A DNA stretch of 64,000 bases from Pseudomonas sp. RIT-PI-q (GTDB lineage Bacteria > Pseudomonadota > Gammaproteobacteria > Pseudomonadales > Pseudomonadaceae), in NCBI RefSeq assembly GCF_001297125.1, contig NZ_LHPC01000056.1, forward strand, positions 62,001-126,000, given 5' to 3'. Both the position numbers and the translations under genes were made by a program. The notes under the pieces are model-generated. The model searched no databases and was not told the DNA's origin. It saw only the letters and a list, made by a program, of their open reading frames with translations. Shown one piece after another: positions 16,634 to 25,263 of this stretch (position 1 is the stretch's first letter; every line of letters begins with the position of its first letter).

Positions 16634-18430
16634 CTAAAGCGCAAACAACTCGGCCGGTAGTTGCATCAGGCAATCGCTCCCCGCCTCGATGGCTGCCCGA
16701 TGAGCGGCGGTACGCGGCAACAATCGCTTGAAGTAAAACTCACTGGTGGCCAATTTACCCCGGCAGTAATCGACATCACCGCTGCCTGCATCGAGTTGCG
16801 CCTGCGCCACCAGCGCCATACGCAGCCACAAATAGCCGAGGATGATGTAGCCGCTATACATCAGGTAATCCACCGACGCAGCACCGACTTCGTCCGGATT
16901 TTTCATCGCCGCCATGCCGACCTTGGTGGTCAACTCACCCCATTGCTGATTCAGCCCGTTGAGCTGCGCCACATAACTGGCGAATTGCGGATGCTCGGCG
17001 TTGGCGGCGCAGAACCTGTGGACGATTTTGGTGAAGCCGCGCAGCAGTTTGCCCTGGCTGCCGAGCACTTTACGCCCGAGCAAGTCCAGCGCCTGAATGC
17101 CATTGGTGCCTTCGTAGATCGGCGCGATCCGGCAATCGCGAACCAGTTGCTCCATGCCCCATTCACGAATGAAACCGTGGCCACCAAACACCTGCATACC
17201 GTGGTTGGTCACCTCCAGCCCGGTGTCGGTCATGAAGGCTTTGCAGATCGGCGTCAGGAACGCCAACAAGTCTTCGGCGTCCTGCCGCGCCGTTGCATCC
17301 GGGCTCAGGTGTGCTACGTCCAGCAACTGCGCGGTGAAATAGGTCAACGCGCGGTTGCCTTCGTTGAAGGCCTTCATGGTCAGCAACATCCGGCGCACAT
17401 CGGGATGGACGATGATCGGGTCAGCAGCTTTTTCCGGCGCTTTCGGGCCAGTCAAAGCACGCATCTGCAAACGGTCGTTGGCGTACTTGATTGCGCCCTG
17501 GAAGCTCGCCTCACCCAGGCACAACCCCTGCATCCCGGTGCCGAGACGCGCGTGGTTCATCATGGTAAACATGCAGTTCAGGCCCTTGTTCGGCTCACCG
17601 ATCAAGAAGCCCTTGGCCTCATCGAAGTTCAGCACGCAGGTGGCCGAGGCCTTGATGCCCATTTTGTGTTCGATCGAGCCGCAGGAAACACCGTTGCGCT
17701 CCCCCGCTTCACCCTCGGCGTTGGGTAGGAACTTGGGCACGATGAACAGCGAAATACCCTTGGTGCCCGCAGGAGCATCCGGCAATTTCGCCAGCACCAG
17801 GTGAATGATGTTGTCACTCATGTCGTGTTCGCCGGCGGAGATGAAAATCTTGCTGCCGGAGATCGCGTAGCTGCCGTCCGCCGCCGGCACGGCGCGGGTT
17901 TTGATGATGCCAAGGTCGGTGCCGCAATGGGCTTCGGTCAGGCACATGGTGCCGGTCCATTGGCCCGCGGTGAGCTTGCTCAGGTACGTCTGTTTTTGCG
18001 CCTCGGTGCCGTGGGCATGGATCGCCGACATTGCACCGTGGGTCAGCCCGGGGTACATGCCCCAGGACGTATTGCTGGAGCCGACCATCTCGCTGATGAC
18101 CAGGCCCAGGGAGCTTGGCAAACCTTGGCCACCGTAAGCAGGATCGGCCGCCAGACCATGCCAGCCGCCCTCGACGTATTGTGCGAAGGCCTGCTTGAAG
18201 CCTGTAGGCGTTGTCACCACGCCATTGTCGAAATGGCAGCCCTCTTCGTCGCCGCTGCGATTGAGCGGTGCGAGAACGTTCTCACAGAATTTCGCGCCTT
18301 CTTCAAGGATCGCATTGACCATGTCCGGGCTGGCGTCGGTGGCGCCCAGCGCGGCGTAGTTGCTGTGAAAGTCGAAGACGTGGTCGATCAGAAAGCGCAT
18401 GTCGCGCAGGGGAGCTTTGTACTCAGGCAT
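16634..18430 (-). CDS. Acyl-CoA dehydrogenase, FadE-type paralogue 2
   Basis: A 598-residue paralogue of the neighbouring dehydrogenases (start MPEYKAPLRDMRF). CLTEAHCGTDLG, KIFISAGEHDMSD and the catalytic-glutamate motif PIYEGTNGIQALD are intact. It resembles the third copy (22778-24583) more than the first in the CLTEAHCGTDLG and KIFISAGEHDM blocks, so the trio arose by successive duplications. The diguanylate cyclase lies directly upstream in the same direction, 90 bases away. Confidence 0.92.
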   Translation of the reverse strand: MPEYKAPLRDMRFLIDHVFDFHSNYAALGATDASPDMVNAILEEGAKFCENVLAPLNRSGDEEGCHFDNGVVTTPTGFKQAFAQYVEGGWHGLAADPAYGGQGLPSSLGLVISEMVGSSNTSWGMYPGLTHGAMSAIHAHGTEAQKQTYLSKLTAGQWTGTMCLTEAHCGTDLGIIKTRAVPAADGSYAISGSKIFISAGEHDMSDNIIHLVLAKLPDAPAGTKGISLFIVPKFLPNAEGEAGERNGVSCGSIEHKMGIKASATCVLNFDEAKGFLIGEPNKGLNCMFTMMNHARLGTGMQGLCLGEASFQGAIKYANDRLQMRALTGPKAPEKAADPIIVHPDVRRMLLTMKAFNEGNRALTYFTAQLLDVAHLSPDATARQDAEDLLAFLTPICKAFMTDTGLEVTNHGMQVFGGHGFIREWGMEQLVRDCRIAPIYEGTNGIQALDLLGRKVLGSQGKLLRGFTKIVHRFCAANAEHPQFASYVAQLNGLNQQWGELTTKVGMAAMKNPDEVGAASVDYLMYSGYIILGYLWLRMALVAQAQLDAGSGDVDYCRGKLATSEFYFKRLLPRTAAHRAAIEAGSDCLMQLPAELFAL

Positions 18431-18520
18431 GGTCGTTTCTCCGGCAGCAGATGCCTCAAACCTACTGCCGCTGACTCTGCCTCACAATCACAGTCCAGAC
18501 GCTGAATGCGCCATCATCAC

Positions 18521-19810
18521 TCAACCCGCAGCGGCGTCCATGCGCACGGCGCCACGGCGGTTCTGACCGAAGGCCACCACACAGTTTCGCCCGGCGCCCT
18601 TGGCGCTGTAGAGCGCTTCGTCGGCGGACTTCAGCACTTTCTCTGGGGTGCGCTGTTCCACTCGTTCGGCGGCGCCGATACTGACCGTGACCGACACACT
18701 GGAGGCGCCGGAACCCGCGCGGCGCTGGCGGCCCTGCTGGTCATCCTGTGGGCGGCTGTCCTGGTTACGCAGTTGAATGTTGTAGGTGGCGATGGTTTCG
18801 CGAATGACTTCCAGGTGCGGCATGCATTCCTCAAGGGTTTTGCCTGCGAACACCAGCGCAAATTCCTCACCGCCGTAACGATACGCCCTACCGCCTCCGC
18901 CGATTTTCGACAGCTTGCTGGCGACCAGTCGCAGTACCTGATCGCCGACATCGTGGCCGTGGGTGTCGTTGAATTTCTTGAAGTGATCGACGTCACTCAT
19001 CGCCAGCACGTAATTGCGCCCCAGGCGCTGCATGCGCTCATTCAAGGCGCGGCGGCCGGGCAGCCCGGTCAGCTCGTCGCGGAAGGCCATTTGATAGGCT
19101 TCATGGGCAACTGCCGCAGCAATCATCAGCATGACCTGACTGCACATGATGTTCAGGGTGAACGGCAGGATGAAGGTTTTCGGCAACATCCAGAACAACC
19201 CGAGCAAACCGACCAATTGAGCCGCGTGCAACGGTCGCGGGTTACGCCAGTATTGCCAGCTCAGTAACACAAATGCGGCGATGAATACCGGATAGGACAA
19301 CTGAATCAGACTCATCCAGGCGCCATGCAGCGCTGGCCAGCGAATTTCCGACAGCCACATCAGCAGCGCCTGTGGGTAACTTTGTTCCAGCCCCAACGCC
19401 ACGCTGCCAACAGCCAGCAACACGGCGAAGCGCGCCACCATGTCCTGAAACAGATGGGTACGTTCCTGCCAGGCAGCGAACACGCCAAACAACAGCGGAA
19501 GCAGCAGGCAGCACAAATGAAAGACCACGGCGGCATCTTCACGCACCTTGCCGTTGTCACGGTAATAGTCGGTCTGGGTGTCGAGCAGGTAGTAGGCGAT
19601 ATACACCGTGACCATCAGAAACAGTTCACGCTGGCGTCGGTAAACTGCGCAGTAAGCACCGCCGAGCAACAGCACCAGGGTGGGCAGTACGTTGAACAAC
19701 GAGGTGAAGAAGACGTTGAGATCTTTGACGTAGGCAGCCGCAAGCCCCGCGAGCAAAAGCAGCAATGACGGTAGGAAATGGCTGAAACGTACAGCGGAAG
19801 AACGCGGCAA
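18521..19810 (-). CDS. Membrane-bound diguanylate cyclase (GGDEF)
   Basis: A 429-residue protein: about seven to eight hydrophobic segments in the first 230 residues, then a GGDEF domain starting FRDELTGLPGRRALNERM. The active loop is YRYGGEEFALVF, an active GGEEF form, so cyclic-di-GMP synthesis is likely. The RxxD inhibitory site expected five residues before the loop is absent. A low-complexity insert RNQDSRPQDDQQGRQRRAG interrupts the second half of the domain. The start is TTG 19810, with GGAG nine bases upstream. Its position among acyl-CoA dehydrogenases is shared with other pseudomonads. Confidence 0.9.
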   Translation of the reverse strand: MPRSSAVRFSHFLPSLLLLLAGLAAAYVKDLNVFFTSLFNVLPTLVLLLGGAYCAVYRRQRELFLMVTVYIAYYLLDTQTDYYRDNGKVREDAAVVFHLCCLLLPLLFGVFAAWQERTHLFQDMVARFAVLLAVGSVALGLEQSYPQALLMWLSEIRWPALHGAWMSLIQLSYPVFIAAFVLLSWQYWRNPRPLHAAQLVGLLGLFWMLPKTFILPFTLNIMCSQVMLMIAAAVAHEAYQMAFRDELTGLPGRRALNERMQRLGRNYVLAMSDVDHFKKFNDTHGHDVGDQVLRLVASKLSKIGGGGRAYRYGGEEFALVFAGKTLEECMPHLEVIRETIATYNIQLRNQDSRPQDDQQGRQRRAGSGASSVSVTVSIGAAERVEQRTPEKVLKSADEALYSAKGAGRNCVVAFGQNRRGAVRMDAAAG

Positions 19811-19935
19811 GGGGTAGAGCTCCGACCCGTCAGATCAATAGATGGCATTGTGCCCACCCACGTTAACGGCAGAGGTCCTGACTTACTGAGTGCTTAACCG
19901 AGGTTTTTTTAAAGCTGCATTGCCCTAACGCGATC

Positions 19936-20069
19936 CGTAGCAGTTGGCGCAGCCTGCGTTCGGCTGCGTAGCAGTCGTAAAATCAGACACTGAGGTGCAT
20001 CAGACCCACCGTGCACTCAGGTTTTACGACTGCTGCGCAGCCGAACGCAGGCTGCGCCAGCTGTTACAG
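19936..20069. repeat. Long inverted repeat of the GCAGCAGTCGTAAAA family, copy 1
   Basis: Left arm GTAGCAGTTGGCGCAGCCTG through GCAGTCGTAAAA; right arm TTTTACGACTGCTGCGCAGC through CAGCTGTTACAGG, complementary over about 45 bases with a spacer of about 45. Distinct in sequence from the GTAGGAGC REPs; two more copies lie at 31.7 and 48.8 kb. Confidence 0.85.
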
Positions 20070-20095
20070 GGTATGCGTCGCGCTCGCTGTTCTCG

Positions 20096-22240
20096 TCAAA
20101 GATCGTTGTAGAAAGGTTGCAATGGCCCTTCGCTGAGGCTGCGACCTTCTGCGCCGATGGGTTTGAGTGACACCGGCGCATCCAGTGCCTGGCGAGTCGT
20201 TATCTTCGGACTGACCGGCTTTAACGTCACGGCGTTTTCGTCGCCCACGTGGCCTTGTGGAATGACCAGCGACGGATGATCGAACGGCGCTCGCTCCCAG
20301 GCGACTCGCGGATCGGTCAAGCCGACTTCCATGAATTTGACCAGTGCATCCACTTCATCGGGCGTGAGGTTCAGGTTCGTCATGTCCGGATCGAGGTTCG
20401 ACGTGTTGTGCTGGTTCGCCGCAGGATGCTCGAAACCGCTGGTGTTGTTCGCATCCTCGCCACGCCGGTCGCCACCGCGGTTATAGAACTCCATCACCTG
20501 TTTAAGCGTCGCCCGGCTGCCGTTATGGAAATACGGTCCGGTCAACGCGATGTTGCGCAGCGTCGGGGTCTTGAAGGCACCATCGACTGAATCGCGGAAA
20601 CCGACATTGGGCGTGAGGGTAGCGTCACAGGGGATCGCCGCGCTCAACGGCGCTTCGAAGGTGCACACGTCGATATCCAGTGGATCAGGCACTTTGCCGC
20701 CTTGCAACGCAGTGTTGTACTCACGGCTGAAGGACAGTGGGTTACCCCAGGCGTCCGTCCCGCCGAGCGCCAGGTCTTCCGATGTCGGGCGCACACCGGT
20801 GTTGTAGAAGCCGTTGTCATACAGCGTGGTCAGATTGTCGGCCATCACCATGCGCTCGATGCGCTCACGGGGGTGGAACAGCAAGCGGCTGCCGGCGTTG
20901 GTCAACTCCGCGCCGCCATGGCAACTGACGCATTTGCCCTTGCCGAGGAACAGGTTCATGCCCGCGACTTGCTGGGCATTCATTGCCTGAGTATTACCGT
21001 CAAGGTAGGCGTCCAGCGGCGCTTGATCAGAAATCAGCGTCGATTCGTACATCTGGATCGCCAGCCCGAAGAACAGCGGGAAGTTGGCTTCCATCTGAGT
21101 ATACGGCGCGCCACCCAGCGAGACTTGCTGCGTCGCGTTCCACAGGCGTGGCTGGAAGGCAGCCTTGATCAGCTCTCGGTAGGTAGGACGGCGGGCGCCG
21201 GAAACCGGACCCAGTACCGAGTCGGTGGATGAAATCCTTTGCTGCTTGAGCATCAGTGTGTCGAGCATGCGTCGGCCAATGTCGGCGAAGGTACGCCCGC
21301 CGCAGGACATTTCGACGGGGCTACCGGGAGGTCCCACGGCCTGCGAAGCGGCAGAGGCATCGTTGAGCGCCAGTTTCACCTTCACTGCAACGCCGCTGCG
21401 ATCGTTGGTCACGAAGATTCCGGCATCGGGATCGCGGTTGCCGAACGGCGAGAAGCCGTTGAAAACGTTATTGGCCCGACCGTCCCAGAAATTGCGCACG
21501 TTGAACGCGGCGTTGATCACCGACGGTGCATTTCGCCCGGTACTGCGCCGGACATTGATCCCGCCCACCTGGAAAACGCCATCCGGTTGCTGTGTGCACT
21601 TGTCGAAACGCGGTTGATTCGGCTTGACGAAGTTGGCGTCGAACACGCCTTGGGAGCCGATCACATCGTCGCTCGAATAGACAATGGCCGAGTTGCGATT
21701 GAGCGGATCAGCCAGCACGTGGGTCGGAAAGTCGGTCTTCTTCAGCGTGTAGTTCGGGCCGCCCTTGCCGCCGGACAAAGTCGCGTAAGAGGCCACGTCG
21801 CCGGGGATATCGGACGCTACGAACGGCTTGTTGAAGATCGACGTGACGTTTGAATGGGTGCTCGCCTGACCGGGGTTGATCTGGTTGGTGATCCGGTGAT
21901 CGACCCCGGCGTGAAAGTGGCAAGACGCGCACGCGGTGGCGCTGTCGCTGCCGACCTCCATGTCCCAGAACAGGGCCTTGCCCAGCAGGATCGCGGCGCC
22001 GCGATTGAGTACGTAATCGGTCATCAGATCGACTTTGCGCCCGCCTTCGGTGCCCGACGGGTCGGGCGGTGTCATGCCGCGCAGCGATTGCAGGGCGGGG
22101 ACCTCCACTCCGGGAACGTCAACCTCTGGCACGGGGGCAGCGGCTAAAGCACTCTTGGCAGGCAGACTGACTGCAAGCAGAGCGCCCGCGATCGCGCAGA
22201 TCAGACGGATAGTTCGGAGAACGCTCAAGTTCGTCATCAT
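20096..22240 (-). CDS. Periplasmic di-heme cytochrome c peroxidase/MauG-family protein
   Basis: A 714-residue exported c-type cytochrome. A Sec signal peptide (hydrophobic residues 9-26, ending around SALAAAP) precedes two heme sites, CASCH at 104-108 and CVSCH at 437-441. RNAPSVINAAFN and FWDGRA between them and GPYFHNGSRATLKQVMEFYNRGG after them are typical of the bacterial CcpA/MauG family. At 714 residues it is about twice the size of classical CcpA (about 320-350), with long insertions. It may reduce peroxide or oxidise another substrate; the sequence does not say which. No partner gene adjoins it. Confidence 0.87.
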   Translation of the reverse strand: MMTNLSVLRTIRLICAIAGALLAVSLPAKSALAAAPVPEVDVPGVEVPALQSLRGMTPPDPSGTEGGRKVDLMTDYVLNRGAAILLGKALFWDMEVGSDSATACASCHFHAGVDHRITNQINPGQASTHSNVTSIFNKPFVASDIPGDVASYATLSGGKGGPNYTLKKTDFPTHVLADPLNRNSAIVYSSDDVIGSQGVFDANFVKPNQPRFDKCTQQPDGVFQVGGINVRRSTGRNAPSVINAAFNVRNFWDGRANNVFNGFSPFGNRDPDAGIFVTNDRSGVAVKVKLALNDASAASQAVGPPGSPVEMSCGGRTFADIGRRMLDTLMLKQQRISSTDSVLGPVSGARRPTYRELIKAAFQPRLWNATQQVSLGGAPYTQMEANFPLFFGLAIQMYESTLISDQAPLDAYLDGNTQAMNAQQVAGMNLFLGKGKCVSCHGGAELTNAGSRLLFHPRERIERMVMADNLTTLYDNGFYNTGVRPTSEDLALGGTDAWGNPLSFSREYNTALQGGKVPDPLDIDVCTFEAPLSAAIPCDATLTPNVGFRDSVDGAFKTPTLRNIALTGPYFHNGSRATLKQVMEFYNRGGDRRGEDANNTSGFEHPAANQHNTSNLDPDMTNLNLTPDEVDALVKFMEVGLTDPRVAWERAPFDHPSLVIPQGHVGDENAVTLKPVSPKITTRQALDAPVSLKPIGAEGRSLSEGPLQPFYNDL

Positions 22241-22777
22241 GATGACACTCTCGATTTTATGTGGAGTTACCGGGCGCGAGGCATAGGCGAACGGGCAAAG
22301 TTCTCACTTTGTCTTTGGCCAGGCTCAAACGCTATTTATCGCGCCAGGGTGGGTGCTTAGTTGTACTGTAGCTGTAACAAATAATTTCAACAGCCAAAAT
22401 ACAAATTAATTTACAGCGGTAACTGACCCACTCAGATTCGGTGTAAATCACCCACTATTGGGGCACTATCCCCCAGCAGTATTTTTTCTACAACCCCAAC
22501 CAAACCAAGCATTCATTGGGCATCAGGCAAACCAAGGCACTTTTTAAAAATACTGGCAGCATAATTGCAATGCAAGTTTTGACTGTTAATGCTCGCTGCA
22601 CAATTTATGCAGCCTTATTTAATATTGAGGCATGCACCAAACTAACTACTAACTAATAGCTCACTGGACACAGTGTTCTTAATATAATTGTGGGCGACTG
22701 TATTATTATTTTTCAAGTGCAAAAAAAACCGCCACTCCCGAAGGAGCAGCGGCTCTTTTGAAATACTTCGTTAAGGC
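22241..22777. other. 537-bp AT-rich intergenic region
   Basis: Bases 22340-22720 are much richer in A/T than anything around. The end next to the cytochrome gene holds CAAAGT-TCTC-ACTTTG (22296-22311), a perfect six-base inverted repeat and possible operator. A sigma-54-like TGGCAGCATAATTGCA is at 22554-22569 on the plus strand. The right end is the terminator of the next gene. No credible ORF was seen; it may be the remnant of an insertion. Confidence 0.6.
22721..22760 (-). terminator. Terminator of acyl-CoA dehydrogenase 3
   Basis: On the minus strand CCGCTGCTCC, loop TTCG, GGAGTGGCGG (one G-T pair) followed by eight T residues, 18 bases after the stop codon. Confidence 0.9.
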
Positions 22778-24583
22778 TTAGTAGCCCAGTGCGAAGTTTT
22801 CTTCTTTCATGTCCATCAGGTTGTTGGCACCCGACAGCATGGTTGCAACGTGAGTGCGGGTACGCGGCAGGATGCGCTGGAAGTAGAAGCGTGCAGTTTG
22901 CAGCTTGGCGGTGTAGAACGCCTCTTCGGAGGTGCCGGCAGCCAGTTTTTCCGCAGCCAGACGCGCCATGTCAGCCCAGAAGTAGGCCAGGCAGGCGTAA
23001 CCGGAGTACATCAGGTAATCCACCGACGCCGCGCCGACTTCTTCGCGATCTTTCATGGCCGCCATACCGACCTTCATGGTCAGCTCGCCCCACTCTTTGT
23101 TCAGCGCAGCCAAAGGCTCGACGAACTCTTTGACTGCTTCGTTGCCTTCGTTGGTCTGGCAGAACTTGTGGACGATCTTGGTGAAGCCTTTGAGCGCCTC
23201 GCCTTGAGTCATCAGCACTTTACGGCCCAGCAGGTCGAGTGCCTGAATACCGGTGGTGCCTTCGTACAGCATCGAAATGCGGCTGTCGCGAACGTTCTGC
23301 TCCATGCCCCACTCGGCGATGAAGCCGTGGCCGCCGTAGATTTGCACGCCGTGGTTGGCGGACTCGAAACCGACCTCAGTCATGAAGGCTTTGGCGATTG
23401 GCGTCATGAACGCCAGCAGTGCATCGGCTTTCTTCTTCTCTTCTTCGTCCACGCCGTATTTGACGATGTCGACTTGCTTGGCCGTGAAGTAAACCATCGC
23501 GCGGTTACCTTCGGCGAACGCCTTCATGGTCAACAGCATGCGACGTACGTCAGGGTGAACGATGATCGGGTCAGCCGCTTTTTCTGGGGCTTTCGGGCCA
23601 GTCAGGGAGCGCATTTGCAGGCGATCGCGAGCGTATTTCAGGCCGCCCTGGAAGCCGATCTCGGCGTGAGCCAGACCTTGCAACGCAGTACCCAGACGCG
23701 CGGTGTTCATAAAGGTGAACATGCAGTTCAGGCCTTTGTTCGCCGGGCCGATCAGGAAACCGGTGGCCGCGTCGAAGTTCATCACGCAGGTGGCGTTGCC
23801 GTGGATACCCATTTTGTGTTCCAGGGAACCACAGGTCACGGCGTTACGTGCGCCAATCGAACCGTCAGCGTTCGGCATGAACTTGGGAACGATGAACAGC
23901 GAAATGCCTTTGGTGCCAGCCGGTGCATCCGGCAGGCGTGCCAGCACGATGTGGACGATGTTGTCGGCCATGTCGTGTTCGCCGGCCGAGATGAAGATCT
24001 TGGTGCCGGAGACTTTGTAGGAACCATCGGCCTGAGGTTCAGCCTTGGTGCGCAGCATGCCCAGGTCGGTGCCGCAGTGCGGTTCGGTCAGGCACATGGT
24101 GCCGGTCCATTCACCGGAAACCAGTTTGGTCAGGTAAGCCTCTTGCTGCTCAGGCGTGCCATGCTCGGAAATGGTGTTCATCGCGCCATGGGACAGGCCT
24201 GGGTACATGCCCCACGACCAGTTGGCTTCGCCAACCATTTCGCTGACCGCCAGACCCAGAGACTCCGGCAAGCCTTGGCCGCCGTGCTCTACGTCGTGGG
24301 CCAGGCTAGGCCATCCGCCTTCGACGAATTGCTTGTAGGCTTCTTTGAAGCCAGTCGGGGTTTTAACGCCGGACTCGCTCCAGGTGCAGCCTTCGGTGTC
24401 ACCCACGCGGTTCAGCGGCGCCAGCACCTGCTCACAAAACTTGGCGCCTTCTTCGAGAATGGCGTCAACCATGTCCGGAGTTGCGTCTGCGCAAGCCGGA
24501 AGGCTCTGATAGTGCGCTTCGTAGCCGAGCAGTTCGTCACGAACGAAGCGAATATCACGCAAGGGGGCCTTGTAGTCAGGCAT
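22778..24583 (-). CDS. Acyl-CoA dehydrogenase, FadE-type paralogue 3
   Basis: A 601-residue large acyl-CoA dehydrogenase (start MPDYKAPLRDIRF). CLTEPHCGTDLG, KIFISAGEHDMAD and the catalytic glutamate in MLYEGTTGIQALD are present. Its position next to the mini flagellar-like gene and the bio operon matches PA0506 (FadE1) of P. aeruginosa, for which long-chain substrates have been reported. A PsrA-type palindrome stands 62 bases upstream of its start, so induction by long-chain fatty acids is likely. It has its own terminator and is probably monocistronic. Confidence 0.93.
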   Translation of the reverse strand: MPDYKAPLRDIRFVRDELLGYEAHYQSLPACADATPDMVDAILEEGAKFCEQVLAPLNRVGDTEGCTWSESGVKTPTGFKEAYKQFVEGGWPSLAHDVEHGGQGLPESLGLAVSEMVGEANWSWGMYPGLSHGAMNTISEHGTPEQQEAYLTKLVSGEWTGTMCLTEPHCGTDLGMLRTKAEPQADGSYKVSGTKIFISAGEHDMADNIVHIVLARLPDAPAGTKGISLFIVPKFMPNADGSIGARNAVTCGSLEHKMGIHGNATCVMNFDAATGFLIGPANKGLNCMFTFMNTARLGTALQGLAHAEIGFQGGLKYARDRLQMRSLTGPKAPEKAADPIIVHPDVRRMLLTMKAFAEGNRAMVYFTAKQVDIVKYGVDEEEKKKADALLAFMTPIAKAFMTEVGFESANHGVQIYGGHGFIAEWGMEQNVRDSRISMLYEGTTGIQALDLLGRKVLMTQGEALKGFTKIVHKFCQTNEGNEAVKEFVEPLAALNKEWGELTMKVGMAAMKDREEVGAASVDYLMYSGYACLAYFWADMARLAAEKLAAGTSEEAFYTAKLQTARFYFQRILPRTRTHVATMLSGANNLMDMKEENFALGY

Positions 24584-24644
24584 AGCGATAAACCTCTGCT
24601 GATGTAACCGGGAATGAACGACCGTGTTGATTTGTTGTGACGGT

Positions 24645-24671
24645 CAAACAGTTGTTTGAAACATACGTTTA
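24645..24671 (-). promoter_or_regulatory. PsrA-type fatty-acid operator upstream of acyl-CoA dehydrogenase 3
   Basis: CAAAC-AGTT-GTTTG (24645-24658) is a perfect match to the published PsrA palindrome C/GAAAC-N2-4-GTTTG/C and sits in a larger TCAAACA-GT-TGTTTGA palindrome. A second, one-off copy GAAAC-ATAC-GTTTA overlaps it at 24658-24671. Position relative to the gene fits repression. Confidence 0.75.
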
Positions 24672-24810
24672 CGCCCAAATCTTGTCAAGCGCCGATCTTT
24701 TGCCGTTCGTCATCACGCCTTGAAAATGCCATGCGCACAGCCACGCCGCGCCGCTGATCGTGCAACACGCTATTGAGGAAAGATTAGTTGAGGAAGAAGG
24801 ACTTACGCAG

Positions 24811-24838
24811 AAAAACGCCGCGAAAAGTCGCGGCGTTG
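24811..24838 (-). terminator. Terminator of the mini flagellar-like gene
   Basis: On the minus strand AACGCCGCGA and TCGCGGCGTT pair perfectly around a four-base loop and are followed by TTT; 20 bases after the stop. Confidence 0.88.
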
Positions 24839-24859
24839 CAGAGGCGATTCAGCGAGGGA

Positions 24860-25156
24860 TCAAGCGAACGTATCGATCAACGTACCGAGCACTTCATCCG
24901 AAGCCTTGGCGACTTTGGCACCCAGCTCAACCTGAAACTTGCCTTGGGACATCTCGACCACATTGCTGGCCAAGTCGGATTGCTGACTGCGATCAACAGA
25001 ACGCAGACGATCGACCTGAGCCTCGGAAGACTGGCTGGTCACCGACCGTTCGATGGTCGTGTTGGCGATCTGCCCGGCGGCTTGATCGACACGGTTCTGC
25101 CCTGTCTGAATCGTGCTCAGACCGGCATAAAAAGCGGTGTTTCCTGAGATTTCCAT
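24860..25156 (-). CDS. Small protein resembling the joined ends of a flagellar rod protein
   Basis: A 98-residue protein. The first 35 residues (FYAGLSTIQTGQNRVDQAAG, then QIANTTI) look like the N-terminal helix of rod/hook proteins, where the pattern is GL...QNRxDxxAxNIAN. The last 40 (SDLASNVVEMSQGKFQVELG, then AKVAKASDEVLGTLIDT) look like their C-terminal helix (VDLxxEMVNMIxAQRxYxANAKVIKTADEMLGTLL). The large middle domain of FlgC/FlgG is missing. There is no signal peptide, as expected for flagellar export. It has its own terminator and lies between fadE-type and bioD genes, as does an uncharacterised gene in other pseudomonads. No flagellar gene is nearby; function unknown. Confidence 0.75.
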   Translation of the reverse strand: MEISGNTAFYAGLSTIQTGQNRVDQAAGQIANTTIERSVTSQSSEAQVDRLRSVDRSQQSDLASNVVEMSQGKFQVELGAKVAKASDEVLGTLIDTFA

Positions 25157-25263
25157 GGGAGAACTCGTCCTTGCAAAGGATCAACAGCGGCCATTGAAGC
25201 AGACGCACGCACAAAACACCCGACAAAAACCCTAATGGCACAGTGCCTTGCCATAGGCAAAAG

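Noticed and set aside
22554..22569. Sigma-54-type promoter TGGCAGCATAATTGCA
   Set aside because: Spacing of the GG and GC elements is right, but it points into the terminator of a gene on the other strand and no downstream ORF exists. Kept only as a remark on the AT-rich gap.
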